Position numbers and translations under genes: made by a program. A stretch of DNA of 64,000 nucleotides from NCBI GenBank assembly GCA_003577165.1, contig QEUM01000003.1, forward strand, positions 83,486 through 147,485. Reading direction: 5' to 3'. Within the stretch, counting starts at the first letter, position 1; every line of letters starts with the position of its first letter. Of the stretch, positions 16,962-26,644 are shown in pieces. The notes below the pieces were generated by a model. That model did not search any database and was not told the origin of the DNA. It was given only the letters and a program-made list of their open reading frames with translations. This DNA is from Armatimonadota bacterium. Lineage in GTDB: Bacteria; Armatimonadota; Fimbriimonadia; Fimbriimonadales; ATM1.

Positions 16962-18248
16962 TCACGGAGCGACGAAACTGTCGATCTGGCTGATCGAGTG
17001 GCTGAAGCCGCCGAAGCCGCTTCCCACGACGACATACCAGTACCGATGCCCCGGGTCGAGCGGCGCGCCGTTGTACACGTAAAACGTCGAGGGCGTGGGC
17101 GCGCTGACCCAAATCGGATCCACTTGAAAGTCGGGGAAGTCGTAGTACAAGTACACGGTGTAACTCGTCGCATTGAACAGCGGTTGCCAGCGGAATGTGA
17201 GCGGCGCATACGACACGTTGTTGAGGATCATGTCGTCGAGAGGAACTGCAGAAACCGTCGCGCTCGGCGGACTCTCGGAACCCGATTGGTTCGGGAAGTC
17301 CGTGTTGAGCCGCGTAACGACGTAGTAGAAGCGCTGATTCTCCAACAGTTGATCGCTGATGTCCGAATAGAAATTCGCAAGCGGGTCGCGCAGCACTTCG
17401 AGCGGCTGAACGTTCGCTGGACTCGTGCCACGATAGATGCCGTAGCCTAAGAGTTCGTTGTAGAACTCATAATCCCAGAAGAGATCGATCTCGAGATGGG
17501 TGACGGCCGGATCGGCTCGCGTGTGCGACGTTCTCTCTTCCCGTTCGGGGTTAATGTGGTTCTTGATCGCTTCGTAGGCCCTCGCCGACTCCCGACTCCT
17601 CGTCGCGTCGACGGGAGACGTCCACGCAACCGCCGTTAGGTTCTCGACCCCATTCTGCTGTTCGTTCGATGAGTTTCGCAGGAAGAAGTTGACCGTTCCG
17701 GTTTGGCCCGCATTTGCGGTGAAGTTGGTGGTGTCGTTCTCGTAGCCTCGTCCCGACGCGGTCATCGTGTACGAGTAGCCTGCAACGAGGTCGTCGATCC
17801 GATATGCGCCGTTCGAATCCGTGATATCCATCCACGAGCCGAGCGGCCCCCCGGCGAACACGCGCACGCCCTCGAGCGATCGTCCGAACTGATCTTGAAC
17901 GATCCCCTGAACGTGGCCCAGTTGATTCACGCGGGCGACCACGATGTTGACGCTGTTGGTGCGCTCCTGCGCGTACACATAGGCGCGATTCGTGCCGCGA
18001 TAACTGACCCCGTCGACGGTCAGGCGCGCCTGAACGACGGTCAGCCCCTCGGTCGCGTCGCGTATGACGAAAGTCCCGACAGGAGATGACGTCGTGGAGA
18101 ACGATCCGTCCGCGTAGATGTCCGCGTCGCGAACGGCGTTGCCGTTGATGTCGGTAACTGTGCCGGAGATTTCGCCTATGAATTCCTGCGGCACGCACCC
18201 GGCAACGATAATGGGAGTGAGGAGCAAGAGTGTCAGTATTCGCTTCAT
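16962..18248 (-). CDS. Lipoprotein with carboxypeptidase-regulatory-like and fibronectin III-like domains
   Basis: ATG 18248, with AAAGGAA 8 bp before it, starts a clean lipoprotein signal: MKRILTLLLLTPIIVAG then Cys (lipobox VAGC). The 428-aa product begins with two CarboxypepD_reg-like beta-sandwiches (ISGTVTDINGNAVRDADIYADG; GIVQDQFGRSLEGVRVFAGG), each with the usual SNGAYRIDDLVAGYSYTMT-type ending, followed by a region rich in fibronectin III features (ATVSAVPLDD, PLTFRWQPLFNATSYTVYL, GHRYWYVVVG). This architecture is adhesive or scaffold-like on the cell surface. It is 40 bp downstream of the large beta-barrel gene, on the same strand, so the two are probably cotranscribed and may partner in the outer membrane. 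Confidence 0.75.
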   Translation of the reverse strand: MKRILTLLLLTPIIVAGCVPQEFIGEISGTVTDINGNAVRDADIYADGSFSTTSSPVGTFVIRDATEGLTVVQARLTVDGVSYRGTNRAYVYAQERTNSVNIVVARVNQLGHVQGIVQDQFGRSLEGVRVFAGGPLGSWMDITDSNGAYRIDDLVAGYSYTMTASGRGYENDTTNFTANAGQTGTVNFFLRNSSNEQQNGVENLTAVAWTSPVDATRSRESARAYEAIKNHINPEREERTSHTRADPAVTHLEIDLFWDYEFYNELLGYGIYRGTSPANVQPLEVLRDPLANFYSDISDQLLENQRFYYVVTRLNTDFPNQSGSESPPSATVSAVPLDDMILNNVSYAPLTFRWQPLFNATSYTVYLYYDFPDFQVDPIWVSAPTPSTFYVYNGAPLDPGHRYWYVVVGSGFGGFSHSISQIDSFVAP

Positions 18249-18288
18249 TGCGATTCCTTTCAGTAATGCCAAGTCAGCAGTTGGACGC

Positions 18289-20865
18289 CTACGGCCCTTG
18301 GCGATTTCGGAGACTTGCGAAGTCAATTCGAAGTTCGATGTCGAGGCTGCTGCTTCGGAAACTGTTCTGACCGGTCAGGATGTCCAGTCCCTCCCGCCTT
18401 CTAATCCAGTAAGTCGCGTCCAGGTTCACGCCGGGGAGGAGTTCGTAGGTGTAGCCCAGGCCGAATGAGATCTGCTCGTCGGCGCGGTAGCCGTCGGTCG
18501 AACTGAATCCTCCGCGAGCGAAAATGCTCTGCCGTGCAGCCAGGACGTAGCGGAGGTTTGCGTCGAAGGACGCGATCGTCTGGTCGAAGCCGCTCACGCC
18601 CGCACCGCCGAAGGACGTGAGTGTGAAGTAGGCGCCGGCCGAAAGCCGCTTCCCGAACTTCTGGTCGGCGGAAACGCTCATGGAGGTCGAGGTGCTCTTG
18701 CCGCCGCCGTCCACCAACTCCACCTCCGTCCGGTCCACCGAAGCGTACAGCGAGGTGTCGTTGGAAGGCCGCCAACTCGCCGTCAGTCCGATTCGGTTGG
18801 CGATCGAGTTTGTCAGGTTGTCGCCCTCGGCCCGCGAGTGCCCCAAGAAGGCGTCGATCGAGAACTCGTCGGAGGGCCTCCAAGAGGCGTGGATCTGCGC
18901 GATCTTTGACCGCGTGCCGATGAACGAGCCGCCGTAATTGAACCCTCCGCCGCTGAACCCGTTGCCGCCGTATCCGAAACCGTTGCCGCCGGTGAAGTTT
19001 GCGAGAGAGGTGATTCCTCCGCTGTTCGTGTCCGCAAGCGTCAGGTCGAGGCTGAGTTTCTCCGACGCCTCCCAGACGCCGGTAAACGAAAGGTCCATGC
19101 CTTCGCTCGATTTGCCATCGGATTCGATCTGGTTGAATCCGATCCGTGATGTGAAGTGCAGGGCGTCGCTGGCCCTGTAGGTTCCGGAGACGCGGGCTCC
19201 GTTGATGACGGCCGACGTCGGGATCAGTTCTCCTCCGGTGGCGAATTTGGCCGACTTCGCGTCCGTGTGGACGAGGCCCGCGTCGAGCGTCCAGCGCTTC
19301 GCTCGATGTCGGTAGCCCGCGTTGACTTCGAATTTCTCGTTGGGAATTCCTTGATATTCGCCGTCGGAGTTCCAGGCCGTCAGATAAGCGCTCTTCGTCT
19401 CATCCGGTTCATAGGACGCTGAGAACCGGACGTCTCTCGTTCGCCCTGAAATCGTCGAGATGCCGCCGCCTTGGAACGAAGGCGTGCCAATCCGATAATC
19501 CGACCCGAACAGCTCAAGGTTGTAACCCCTCCCTGCGTCGTATCGCAGAGTGAGGTCCACTCCCTTCTCGTTTCGACTGAAACCCGTCGACTCGATCCCA
19601 ATGTAACTGGATGGAATGCTCCTCCACCGGCTCTGGATTCTCGCTCTGCCGTAGGTGTAATCGAATCGTGCCGCCATCGCCTCACCGGTTTCGGCACCGA
19701 GCGGCGCATCGAGCCTGCTCTTGGCCGTGGCGAACGACAAAGAACCTTGGCCCCCAATCTTCCACTGCACGTCAACGCCCGTCACCTGGCGCTTGCCGTT
19801 GCCGAACGAGCCCGGTTCAGGCGTCGGCGTGTAAGTGACTCGAATCGTCACCTCGCGAGGCATGAACCGAGTGAAGTAGAAGACGATTGGATTGACTGGA
19901 TCGAAGTAGTAGTCAACGCCTTCGACTTGAAGGACTCCATCCACCGTCACGCGGATCGGTCGGTCACGCAAAGGAGGGTACTGCAGGAAGTACGGCGTAT
20001 TCGGCGCACCGAAACCTTGAAAGAGCTCGGTGATCTCGCGCAAACCTCCGCCGTCGAGAGGCGCCTGTTGGATGTGCGTTAGGCCGATCGACACGCCCGG
20101 CAAGATCTGGTAGGACAGCCCTCCTCCGGTCACTGTGCCCGACGCTTGGTTCAGGCCGATCGTCTCGTAGGTGACGACAATAGTTTGCGCCGGCGTGATC
20201 GTGCGTTCGAGGAAGGTGATGGTGCCCGCGTACGGATCAAGCGTGTAGTCTTGACCCAGCACCATTTCCACGCCGTCCAGTTGAACTCGCACTGAGCCGT
20301 CCACGATGTTGCCGGCCTGCAGGAAGTAGGGACCCGGGCTGTTGGTTCCAGTGATCGAAATCGTTCTTGCCTGCGCGCGAATTTCGGAGTGCAGCGCGCG
20401 CAAGGCAAAGCGGCCTGCCTTCACCTGAACTTGCGCGCCGCGCATGAGCCGACTGAATCGAACTAACTCGTTGGAGTTCAGCAGGGACGCGTTGATGTCC
20501 CCCCCCTCGACTTTGAGCCAACCGCGCTCGTATCCGACTAAAGTGCGCTGATCCCCGGGACGAGAGAACCCATAGTTGTTCATGGTGACGTCGAAGTAGA
20601 AGCCACCGAACAACTTGGTGCCATTTAGCTGGAGGCTGCGGCGATCCGTAAACTGCTCGTCTCCATCGCCGTAGTAGAGCGACTCGTTGAAAGTGGTCCG
20701 GTCGCCCTCGACCTCGTGCAGATGGAACCCGAAGACCTGGCTGCCGCTGATGTTGATCTTCTTGAGGATCTGGTCGTTAACCCACGAAAGGACGTCTTGA
20801 CCGGCGCGGGCGTGCGCCCCCGCGGCCACCAACACGATGAGTGGCGCCCAACGTTTTGCCAGCAA
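18289..20865 (-). CDS. Large outer-membrane beta-barrel-type protein
   Basis: An 858-aa protein started by TTG 20865, with AAGGCGAG overlapping the csaB stop codon just upstream; no better start is present. MLAKRWAPLIVLVAAGAHARA is a signal peptide. Two repeats of about 90 aa in the middle share the phrase VRVQLDGVEMVLGQDYTLDPYAGTI / IRVTVDGVLQVEGVDYYFDP, an IPT/TIG-like fold also seen in surface-repeat proteins. From about residue 370 to the end, alternating strands with Tyr/Phe/Arg at regular spacing (FSASYEPDET, YRHRAKRWTLDAGLVHTD, SIDAFLGHSRAEGD, FGLGYTYELLPGVNLDATYW) and a Gly/Phe/Asn loop look like a beta-barrel of 16 or more strands, ending in LDIELRIDF. Transported solute or partner unknown. 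Sits directly after csaB. Confidence 0.7.
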   Translation of the reverse strand: MLAKRWAPLIVLVAAGAHARAGQDVLSWVNDQILKKINISGSQVFGFHLHEVEGDRTTFNESLYYGDGDEQFTDRRSLQLNGTKLFGGFYFDVTMNNYGFSRPGDQRTLVGYERGWLKVEGGDINASLLNSNELVRFSRLMRGAQVQVKAGRFALRALHSEIRAQARTISITGTNSPGPYFLQAGNIVDGSVRVQLDGVEMVLGQDYTLDPYAGTITFLERTITPAQTIVVTYETIGLNQASGTVTGGGLSYQILPGVSIGLTHIQQAPLDGGGLREITELFQGFGAPNTPYFLQYPPLRDRPIRVTVDGVLQVEGVDYYFDPVNPIVFYFTRFMPREVTIRVTYTPTPEPGSFGNGKRQVTGVDVQWKIGGQGSLSFATAKSRLDAPLGAETGEAMAARFDYTYGRARIQSRWRSIPSSYIGIESTGFSRNEKGVDLTLRYDAGRGYNLELFGSDYRIGTPSFQGGGISTISGRTRDVRFSASYEPDETKSAYLTAWNSDGEYQGIPNEKFEVNAGYRHRAKRWTLDAGLVHTDAKSAKFATGGELIPTSAVINGARVSGTYRASDALHFTSRIGFNQIESDGKSSEGMDLSFTGVWEASEKLSLDLTLADTNSGGITSLANFTGGNGFGYGGNGFSGGGFNYGGSFIGTRSKIAQIHASWRPSDEFSIDAFLGHSRAEGDNLTNSIANRIGLTASWRPSNDTSLYASVDRTEVELVDGGGKSTSTSMSVSADQKFGKRLSAGAYFTLTSFGGAGVSGFDQTIASFDANLRYVLAARQSIFARGGFSSTDGYRADEQISFGLGYTYELLPGVNLDATYWIRRREGLDILTGQNSFRSSSLDIELRIDFASLRNRQGP

Positions 20866-20876
20866 ATCTACTCGCC

Positions 20877-21950
20877 TTAGTTCTTACCGGCAAGTGCCGG
20901 AAAACTCTCTATTAGTATATCTATGTTGCGCTTTGCTGCCTTGATCTGGGCCTCGCGCCTATCCAGGATCGTGGCCTTGATCGCCTCGCGGTCGCGCTCG
21001 AATCGCTGGAAGGCGTCCCACAACTTTTCCGGGGTCAACCCATCCGCTGGAAGCGGGTTGGGCAGTCCGAGCAAGTTGGCGAACGCAGTCACCTTGGGGT
21101 CGTAACTGATCATCATGGGTGGGACACCCGCCGAGGCCGCCAGGATGCCGGCATGAAGCCGCATCGCGACGACGCAGTGCATCCGCTTGAGCCTCGCCAG
21201 CATTTGAGCCGGGGCGTGGATGTTCCGGATGTCCGGCGCGCGCCCGCCATGAAGTTTCGCTATCTGATCCAGGATGGCTGTATCCAGCGTCCTATCCATT
21301 TCGACGAGCATGGGGACGTAAGAGTTCTTGAAAAGCAGTTGGGCGAAGCCGCCGAACGCGGCAGCCAGGTCCTTAGGTTTGCCCCAGGGCCGGGGCGCGA
21401 TTCCCACCGTCTTCATCGAGCCCAACTCGAATTGGGCCTCGGGCGATTCCTCCGGCATGGCGAGCCAAGCGAGGTCCGCCGTCACCTCTGCGGGACGATT
21501 GACACCCAAGGAGCGCATCGTCTGCAGGCTTTGTGGGTCGCGAACGGTGATGACGTCGACTTGACGAAGCGCGGCGGCCGCCGTCCGCTTACCAAAGAAA
21601 CTGTTCACCGGCCCGATGCCTTGGGCGAGCATCACCACCTTCTTGTCCAGTTTCTTCGCAAGGCTGATTAACTTCGCATAGTATTGAAGAGAAAAGAGAC
21701 TCGTCACATCCTGCAAGAGTCCGCCGCCCGCGAACACGAGCGCGTCCGCGCCTTCGAGTTCCTGCTTGACTCGCGCGAAATCTCTCCTGGGAACGGAAGT
21801 AATACCAAGATAGCGAAAAGTCTCGTCAGGATTTCCAGAGAGCGCAGTGAGTTTCACGGGCAAGTTGCCCAAGCCGACTTGTAAGCCCGCAAGGAGCGCG
21901 TCGTCTCCGACGTTCCCGCACCCGTAATAGCCCGCGACTACGATTCTCAC
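20877..21950 (-). CDS. csaB: Polysaccharide pyruvyl transferase CsaB
   Basis: A 357-aa enzyme that transfers pyruvate from PEP to a cell-wall-linked polysaccharide, forming the ketal bound by SLH domains. The start is GTG 21950, which overlaps the TGA of the upstream gene in the string GTGA; the open frame continues upstream but only in out-of-family sequence. VRIVVAGYYGCGNVGDDALL is the family's N-terminal signature. Further family blocks are ALVFAGGGLLQD, LAQGIGPV, ITVRDPQSLQTMRSLGV, VGIAPRPWG, and the C-terminal MRLHAGILAASAGVPPMMISYDPKV. Length is normal. DUF5693 immediately upstream is a known csaB companion in Firmicutes. Here the next gene downstream encodes a beta-barrel protein, 11 bp away. 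Confidence 0.92.
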   Translation of the reverse strand: MRIVVAGYYGCGNVGDDALLAGLQVGLGNLPVKLTALSGNPDETFRYLGITSVPRRDFARVKQELEGADALVFAGGGLLQDVTSLFSLQYYAKLISLAKKLDKKVVMLAQGIGPVNSFFGKRTAAAALRQVDVITVRDPQSLQTMRSLGVNRPAEVTADLAWLAMPEESPEAQFELGSMKTVGIAPRPWGKPKDLAAAFGGFAQLLFKNSYVPMLVEMDRTLDTAILDQIAKLHGGRAPDIRNIHAPAQMLARLKRMHCVVAMRLHAGILAASAGVPPMMISYDPKVTAFANLLGLPNPLPADGLTPEKLWDAFQRFERDREAIKATILDRREAQIKAAKRNIDILIESFPALAGKN

Positions 21951-23791
21951 AAACTCTGTTCCCTCGGTCCTTTGAAGAATCGGCGAACCGCGAGCCAAAG
22001 GATCAGTCCCAGGATACCGCCTGTGACCACGCCGGTCGCGACCCGCACCACCGTCACTTCGATGGGAGTGTGTAGGTGACAAAACGTATTGACGACGCTG
22101 GCCTGACCGAGTGCCGCCAGAAGCGCAGTCAGAGGGAGAAAGGCCCTTGCCCCGTTCTGGAGAAGGCCCACCGATAGGATGAGGGCTGGATGACCTACGA
22201 AGAGTTCCTTCGTTCTCGGGCGTTCCGGAAGCCAGGCGTCCATCATGTTGCGCAGCCAGAGTTCGAACGATCCGACAGAGGACGGCGCGTCGTTGCCGGT
22301 ACGAATGAGAACGAACAGCAGCGCAGCGGAAACCGCCGCGAACACTGTCAAGTGGAGCCAACGGACCACGCCGATCATAGCATCGCGCGCGGGCGTTGCT
22401 CGCAGGAGGAGCGCCGTGCCGACGATCAGCGGTGGGATAGCGTGCGCCGCTTTAACTCCGACGAATTGTTCGACCTTCAGCATGAACGGCAAAGCCGTGA
22501 GCATGCCGGCAACGTGAAGTCCACCCACGAACGAGATGCCGCACGCGACCAAGAACGGCAGCAAGAGCCCGTTCGACTTCGTCTCGTCTTCCCTCCACAA
22601 CACGCATAAGGTCGCCCACGTCGGAAATGAGAGCGCTCCGAGAAGGGCGACGTATTTCTCGCCATATCCCAATCCGGCCGAGACGCCGACGGCAAGGAAC
22701 GCAATTCCGATCGCGAACAGCGCGATGCCACGCAAGAACTTGGACGCGAGCCAAATCGAAACGGCAGCGATCCCAAGTCCCACTGCGACGGTGGCGGCGC
22801 CGGGAATTTCAAACGGCTCAAGCGGCCGAGCACGCTTCGCATCTAAGCCTTCGCCACGCACTCCGTTCGCGACTTCGGCGACGATCTGAGAAAGTCTGTC
22901 AATCGGCAGATCACCGGCCGGGCTAGCAGATCGCAAGTAGAAGACCCGAATGTTCCGCTCCGCTGCCGCTCTCACGAAGCGATCAACGATCGTCGTCTCC
23001 GGCATCCGCAGCAGTTCGGCGGATGTGATGCTATGGACGCGCAATGTCGAGCCCAACATGCGCTCCGACATCGTCGTGTCGCCGACTTGATTGCCGAACT
23101 CGACGGAGCCGTACCACATCTTCGACGCCCGAAGCGAGTCCGCCACTGTCTCGACGCCTGCATGCCAACCGAGAACTTGATCTCCGCTGAAAATGATTCC
23201 CTCGGCCCCCGTGGCTGCTGCGTCCTTGACCATGCTGCGAAGCATCGCGCTGCTTCCGGAGGGTGGATTCGCAACGCGAACGATGAGAGAGAGTCCAGCC
23301 TTCTTGATGATCTCCGCGTATTCGCTATTGAATCCGGCGCCGTACGGCTTGAGGTCGGCCATCGGTAGGGGAAGCGTCGTAGGCTTCTGTGACGGACGCA
23401 ACAGCACTCCATACCTTCGATCGCTTACGGCTCCGAATCTCTGTTGGATAAGGATCGCAAGCCTCCGGCCTAACGCAGAGTCTCCGCAGTAGAACCGCGG
23501 TGTGTCGCCGTGCGATGCGACAAGTCGTCCCGAACCGAGGAGATCGTCGAACGTCTCTTCCGGCAAAACGACGGCAGTGACTCCCGCTTTCTTTAGCCTC
23601 GCCAGGGTTTCTGTGAGAGTCAGTTTCGAGGCCGCAGAAACCCATCGCGCTTCCGAGATCTCGACCGCAAAGTGGACGGCCTTATTGCGCGCTTCGTAGC
23701 GATGGCGCGTCAGAGCAATCCAGCCAGCCGCGACCGACGTGATAACGAGCACGACGAGCAGCCAGAGCGGGGGGGAGAACTTCGACTTCAC
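21947..23791 (-). CDS. DUF5693 family multi-pass membrane protein
   Basis: A 614-aa membrane protein of the csaB-linked DUF5693 family. One N-terminal helix (residues 8-26) is followed by an extracytoplasmic domain of about 300 residues with a TIM-barrel-like appearance (ARLKKAGVTAVVLPEETFDDLL, EYAEIIKKAGLSLIVRVANP, MVKDAAATGAEGIIFSGDQ, AAERNIRVFYLRSA), and then about eight membrane helices. The family's biochemical role is not known; its repeated pairing with CsaB suggests work on cell-wall polymer pyruvylation or export. It overlaps rhomboid by 4 bp upstream and csaB by 4 bp downstream, so all three must be translated from one mRNA. Confidence 0.8.
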   Translation of the reverse strand: MKSKFSPPLWLLVVLVITSVAAGWIALTRHRYEARNKAVHFAVEISEARWVSAASKLTLTETLARLKKAGVTAVVLPEETFDDLLGSGRLVASHGDTPRFYCGDSALGRRLAILIQQRFGAVSDRRYGVLLRPSQKPTTLPLPMADLKPYGAGFNSEYAEIIKKAGLSLIVRVANPPSGSSAMLRSMVKDAAATGAEGIIFSGDQVLGWHAGVETVADSLRASKMWYGSVEFGNQVGDTTMSERMLGSTLRVHSITSAELLRMPETTIVDRFVRAAAERNIRVFYLRSASPAGDLPIDRLSQIVAEVANGVRGEGLDAKRARPLEPFEIPGAATVAVGLGIAAVSIWLASKFLRGIALFAIGIAFLAVGVSAGLGYGEKYVALLGALSFPTWATLCVLWREDETKSNGLLLPFLVACGISFVGGLHVAGMLTALPFMLKVEQFVGVKAAHAIPPLIVGTALLLRATPARDAMIGVVRWLHLTVFAAVSAALLFVLIRTGNDAPSSVGSFELWLRNMMDAWLPERPRTKELFVGHPALILSVGLLQNGARAFLPLTALLAALGQASVVNTFCHLHTPIEVTVVRVATGVVTGGILGLILWLAVRRFFKGPREQSL

Positions 23792-24453
23792 GCCACTACC
23801 GCCCCGTTCTTAATAGGGTTCTTTCCTCCACCCACCAATATTCCGACGAGCATCCCGGCGAGGAAGCCGCCGGCATGCGCCCAATTCGCCACACCGGGCA
23901 CGGCAAAGAAGATCTGGAAGAGAAACCACATCCCGAGCATCAGCCACGCGGGCATCGGGAACCGCCAGAAGTAGAACGGAGGCACCATCGAGTCAATTAC
24001 AGACGAGGGGAATAGCACTAAGTATGCGCCCATCACTCCCGCGATCGCACCCGATGCGCCAAGCATGGCGACGCCGCTCGACGGGTCCACGAATATCTGC
24101 GTAAGCGCGGCAAACACGCCCCAAAACATGTAATAGAGAGCAAAGCGCACAGGCCCGAAAAACGACTCGACCGCAGGCGCAAACACCCACAAATACAAAA
24201 GGTTGAAAAGTATGTGCTGCAGGTTCCCGTGAAGGAAAGCGCTGGTGAACAGAGTCACGACCGGCTCTTTGTCGCCGCCCCGCAATGCAGTCACCACGTC
24301 GATCGGCCGCGCCGCAAGGTCTGAAAACAGGATACGCGGCCCGAGGATTCGCCACTCTCGATCCCACAGGTAGATCAACGCCAACAGGCCGATGAGCGTG
24401 ATCGTGACCCATGGGAATTCCGATTTCCGAAGGCGGTCTCCAAGCGGGATCAT
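23788..24453 (-). CDS. Rhomboid-family intramembrane serine protease
   Basis: A 221-aa six-helix rhomboid. The catalytic serine is S134 in GASGAIAG and the catalytic histidine H193 in ANWAHAGG; the HGNLQHILFN motif in the second helix has the conserved histidine and asparagine of the oxyanion region. Length is that of a bacterial rhomboid without extra domains. It cleaves membrane proteins within the lipid bilayer; the substrate is unknown. It is the first gene of a run with DUF5693 and csaB. TATCCT lies 13 bp before ATG 24453 and no Shine-Dalgarno is seen, so a leaderless or very short-leader mRNA is possible. Confidence 0.93.
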   Translation of the reverse strand: MIPLGDRLRKSEFPWVTITLIGLLALIYLWDREWRILGPRILFSDLAARPIDVVTALRGGDKEPVVTLFTSAFLHGNLQHILFNLLYLWVFAPAVESFFGPVRFALYYMFWGVFAALTQIFVDPSSGVAMLGASGAIAGVMGAYLVLFPSSVIDSMVPPFYFWRFPMPAWLMLGMWFLFQIFFAVPGVANWAHAGGFLAGMLVGILVGGGKNPIKNGAVVA

Positions 24454-24493
24454 TCGGGCGCCGAAAGGATAGCAGATTGAAGCCGGCTTGAGG

Positions 24494-26563
24494 CTATTGC
24501 TTCCGGCCGGCCCACTTCGCCCACAACTTCGAGTCCATCAGGGCGGGTATGAACACGCCCCCCACCACCGACCTCGCCCGAAATCCGACGACTTTCCCAT
24601 CCGTCGTCTGGTACCAATCCGAGAGAGGCACCCGATCCGGACTTTCAATGACGAAGCGATAAACCGGAGCCATGAGCGCATCGAAATCACTTCGACTCTG
24701 CGACAGAGCTGCAATCCACACGGACCAATCCAACTTTGTGTACGTGTTCCGGTTGTCCAGTGGAACCCCGAACGGATTCATCACCGTCAAGTAGTGCTGC
24801 ACTTCCGAAGCGGACAGCGATTCCGGAAAGAGGTTGAATCCGAGGGCGCGGTCCCAAACCAAATTGTACTTCTGGCTCCATGTGCCGGGCTTGTCGAACG
24901 CCAGTCGAGTGTGCTTTCCGTCGTTCGCAATCTTCATCCACTCGGATGCCATGTTCGTTGCCGTGGTGGAGTACTGCTCCGCTTCCTGCCGTTTGCCGAG
25001 TCGCTCAGCGAGATCGGCATAGGATCGAATTCCAAGAATCGCCTTGAGGGAGAGATTAGCGTTGTGCGCTAGGTGGCCCGCGAAGTCGTCCGTGCACAGC
25101 TGATTCTCCGGGTCGAGGCCCTTGCTCACGAGATAGTCCGCCCACTTCGTCAGCACCGCCCAATGCCGTTCCGCGAATTGAGAATTCCCCGTCGCATGCG
25201 CGAGCGCGCACGCGAGAATCAGCATGTTCCCACACTCCTCCACGGGCATCTGATTCTCCTCGGTCCTCTCCCCGCCGCCATACACCTGGCCGTTTGCTAA
25301 TGGATAGGTGCCGAGGTCGTGAGGAGCGAACGGGTGCTTCCACCTTTCCGATTCTGCGTACAGGATCACCGGCTCGATCTGCGCTTCTAACATCTCTGGA
25401 TTGAGGAGCAAGAAGACCGGCGCGCTCGGGTAGATGACGTCCACCGTTCCAATGCAGCCGTTGCTGAAATTCTCCTTCGAGAACATCATCGCCTTCCCAT
25501 CGCGCCCCGCCACGATCTTGCACGCGCCGATGGCTTGACGATAGGCAAGCGCCGCAAGGTGTCGGAACGGCCCCCCACCCAACTTCTCCAGGTCCGCCTC
25601 CAGTTCCCTTTCGAATCGCAAACATCGCTCGTACAGGCCCGCATCCTCCGACCATGCGCGCTCGATCATTTCGTCGAACGACGAATCGCCCTTTCGCCAG
25701 TACCCCTGGAGCCGGTCTCCCATGTATTCGATGGACTCGACGTCGTCATAGGCGATGAGAAGCCTGCGCGAGACCGGCTTTTCCTCCACTGTCCCGAGGT
25801 CGAACGACATCGCCAACACGGGCCAATCGTCGTTCGCTCGCCTCGGCTTCCGTGCGTCGGCGCCCTCGGGAAGTTTGCCGGTGCGCACGAACGCGTCTCG
25901 GGCTGTGGTGTGCCCGTGAACCCCTCGGGCCGAAGAGTCGCCGGAAACAACGGCGAGTTGCCCCCAGTCAATCCTCAGGTCATCTCCCTTGCGACCGAGC
26001 ACCTTCTGAGACGTCGTTCCGACGAACAACGCGTTCAACTTGCCAATGTCCCTCGCACTCCAAGTCACTCCCTGGTCCGGCGAATCCACGGCCCACTCGG
26101 CCGTTGCATCGAAGTACCCACTCACTCGGTGCCTGCGCCCGTCCATCGAGACGGCGGTCATCGCGATCCGCGTGCAAGGTCGCGAAAGCAGTTCGAGTTC
26201 TTTAGGAAGAAGCGGCGCGAAAAACTCGAGGTCGAGTTGCACGCCGTCCACTGTAAAACGATAGAGAGTCCTCGTTGGAAAGACCTCACACGAAATCTGT
26301 TTCATCGGTGGCGCATCCACCGCATCCGGCCCGAGAAACCGATACGCGCGCCCATCCACTCGGATCATTCCGAACATCGCATGGATCTTCCCGGTCCAGT
26401 GTCGAGGCCAATCCAATGTGAGGTCGTCTCCGAACGACCATGCGCTCATGTAAGGGTCATGCACGACGAGAGGAACTGCAGGTGAGCGATACGTGGTCCG
26501 AACTTCACCGGATGAAGGTGACGCGACGAGGGAACTTGCGATCATCCAGCCCATGATTGACAT
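24494..26563 (-). CDS. Glutaminase A-like secreted enzyme (DUF4965/DUF5127/DUF1793 family)
   Basis: A 689-aa protein with an N-terminal signal region (MSIMGWMIASSLVASPSSG) followed by the conserved start of the fungal GtaA-like glutaminase family: RSPAVPLVVHDPYMSAWS. Other family blocks include AIGACKIV, the catalytic-domain start LFLLNPEMLEAQIEPVI, FAPHDLGTYPLANGQVY, MPVEECGNMLILACALA, KYNLVWDRALGFNLFPE and PLDNRNTYTKLDWSVW. The family is built like a (alpha/alpha)6-barrel glycoside hydrolase, and characterised members hydrolyse glutamine, so the reaction in this organism is uncertain. Upstream, a small gene is divergent across 82 bp; downstream, the rhomboid gene follows in the same orientation. 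Confidence 0.85.
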   Translation of the reverse strand: MSIMGWMIASSLVASPSSGEVRTTYRSPAVPLVVHDPYMSAWSFGDDLTLDWPRHWTGKIHAMFGMIRVDGRAYRFLGPDAVDAPPMKQISCEVFPTRTLYRFTVDGVQLDLEFFAPLLPKELELLSRPCTRIAMTAVSMDGRRHRVSGYFDATAEWAVDSPDQGVTWSARDIGKLNALFVGTTSQKVLGRKGDDLRIDWGQLAVVSGDSSARGVHGHTTARDAFVRTGKLPEGADARKPRRANDDWPVLAMSFDLGTVEEKPVSRRLLIAYDDVESIEYMGDRLQGYWRKGDSSFDEMIERAWSEDAGLYERCLRFERELEADLEKLGGGPFRHLAALAYRQAIGACKIVAGRDGKAMMFSKENFSNGCIGTVDVIYPSAPVFLLLNPEMLEAQIEPVILYAESERWKHPFAPHDLGTYPLANGQVYGGGERTEENQMPVEECGNMLILACALAHATGNSQFAERHWAVLTKWADYLVSKGLDPENQLCTDDFAGHLAHNANLSLKAILGIRSYADLAERLGKRQEAEQYSTTATNMASEWMKIANDGKHTRLAFDKPGTWSQKYNLVWDRALGFNLFPESLSASEVQHYLTVMNPFGVPLDNRNTYTKLDWSVWIAALSQSRSDFDALMAPVYRFVIESPDRVPLSDWYQTTDGKVVGFRARSVVGGVFIPALMDSKLWAKWAGRKQ

Positions 26564-26644
26564 CTGTCGGAGAGGATTTCGACGCGATTGGACGCGAAAC
26601 CTCTATCCGCGCGCGCTCAGAGCCTGCAAAATGGCCCGAACATC

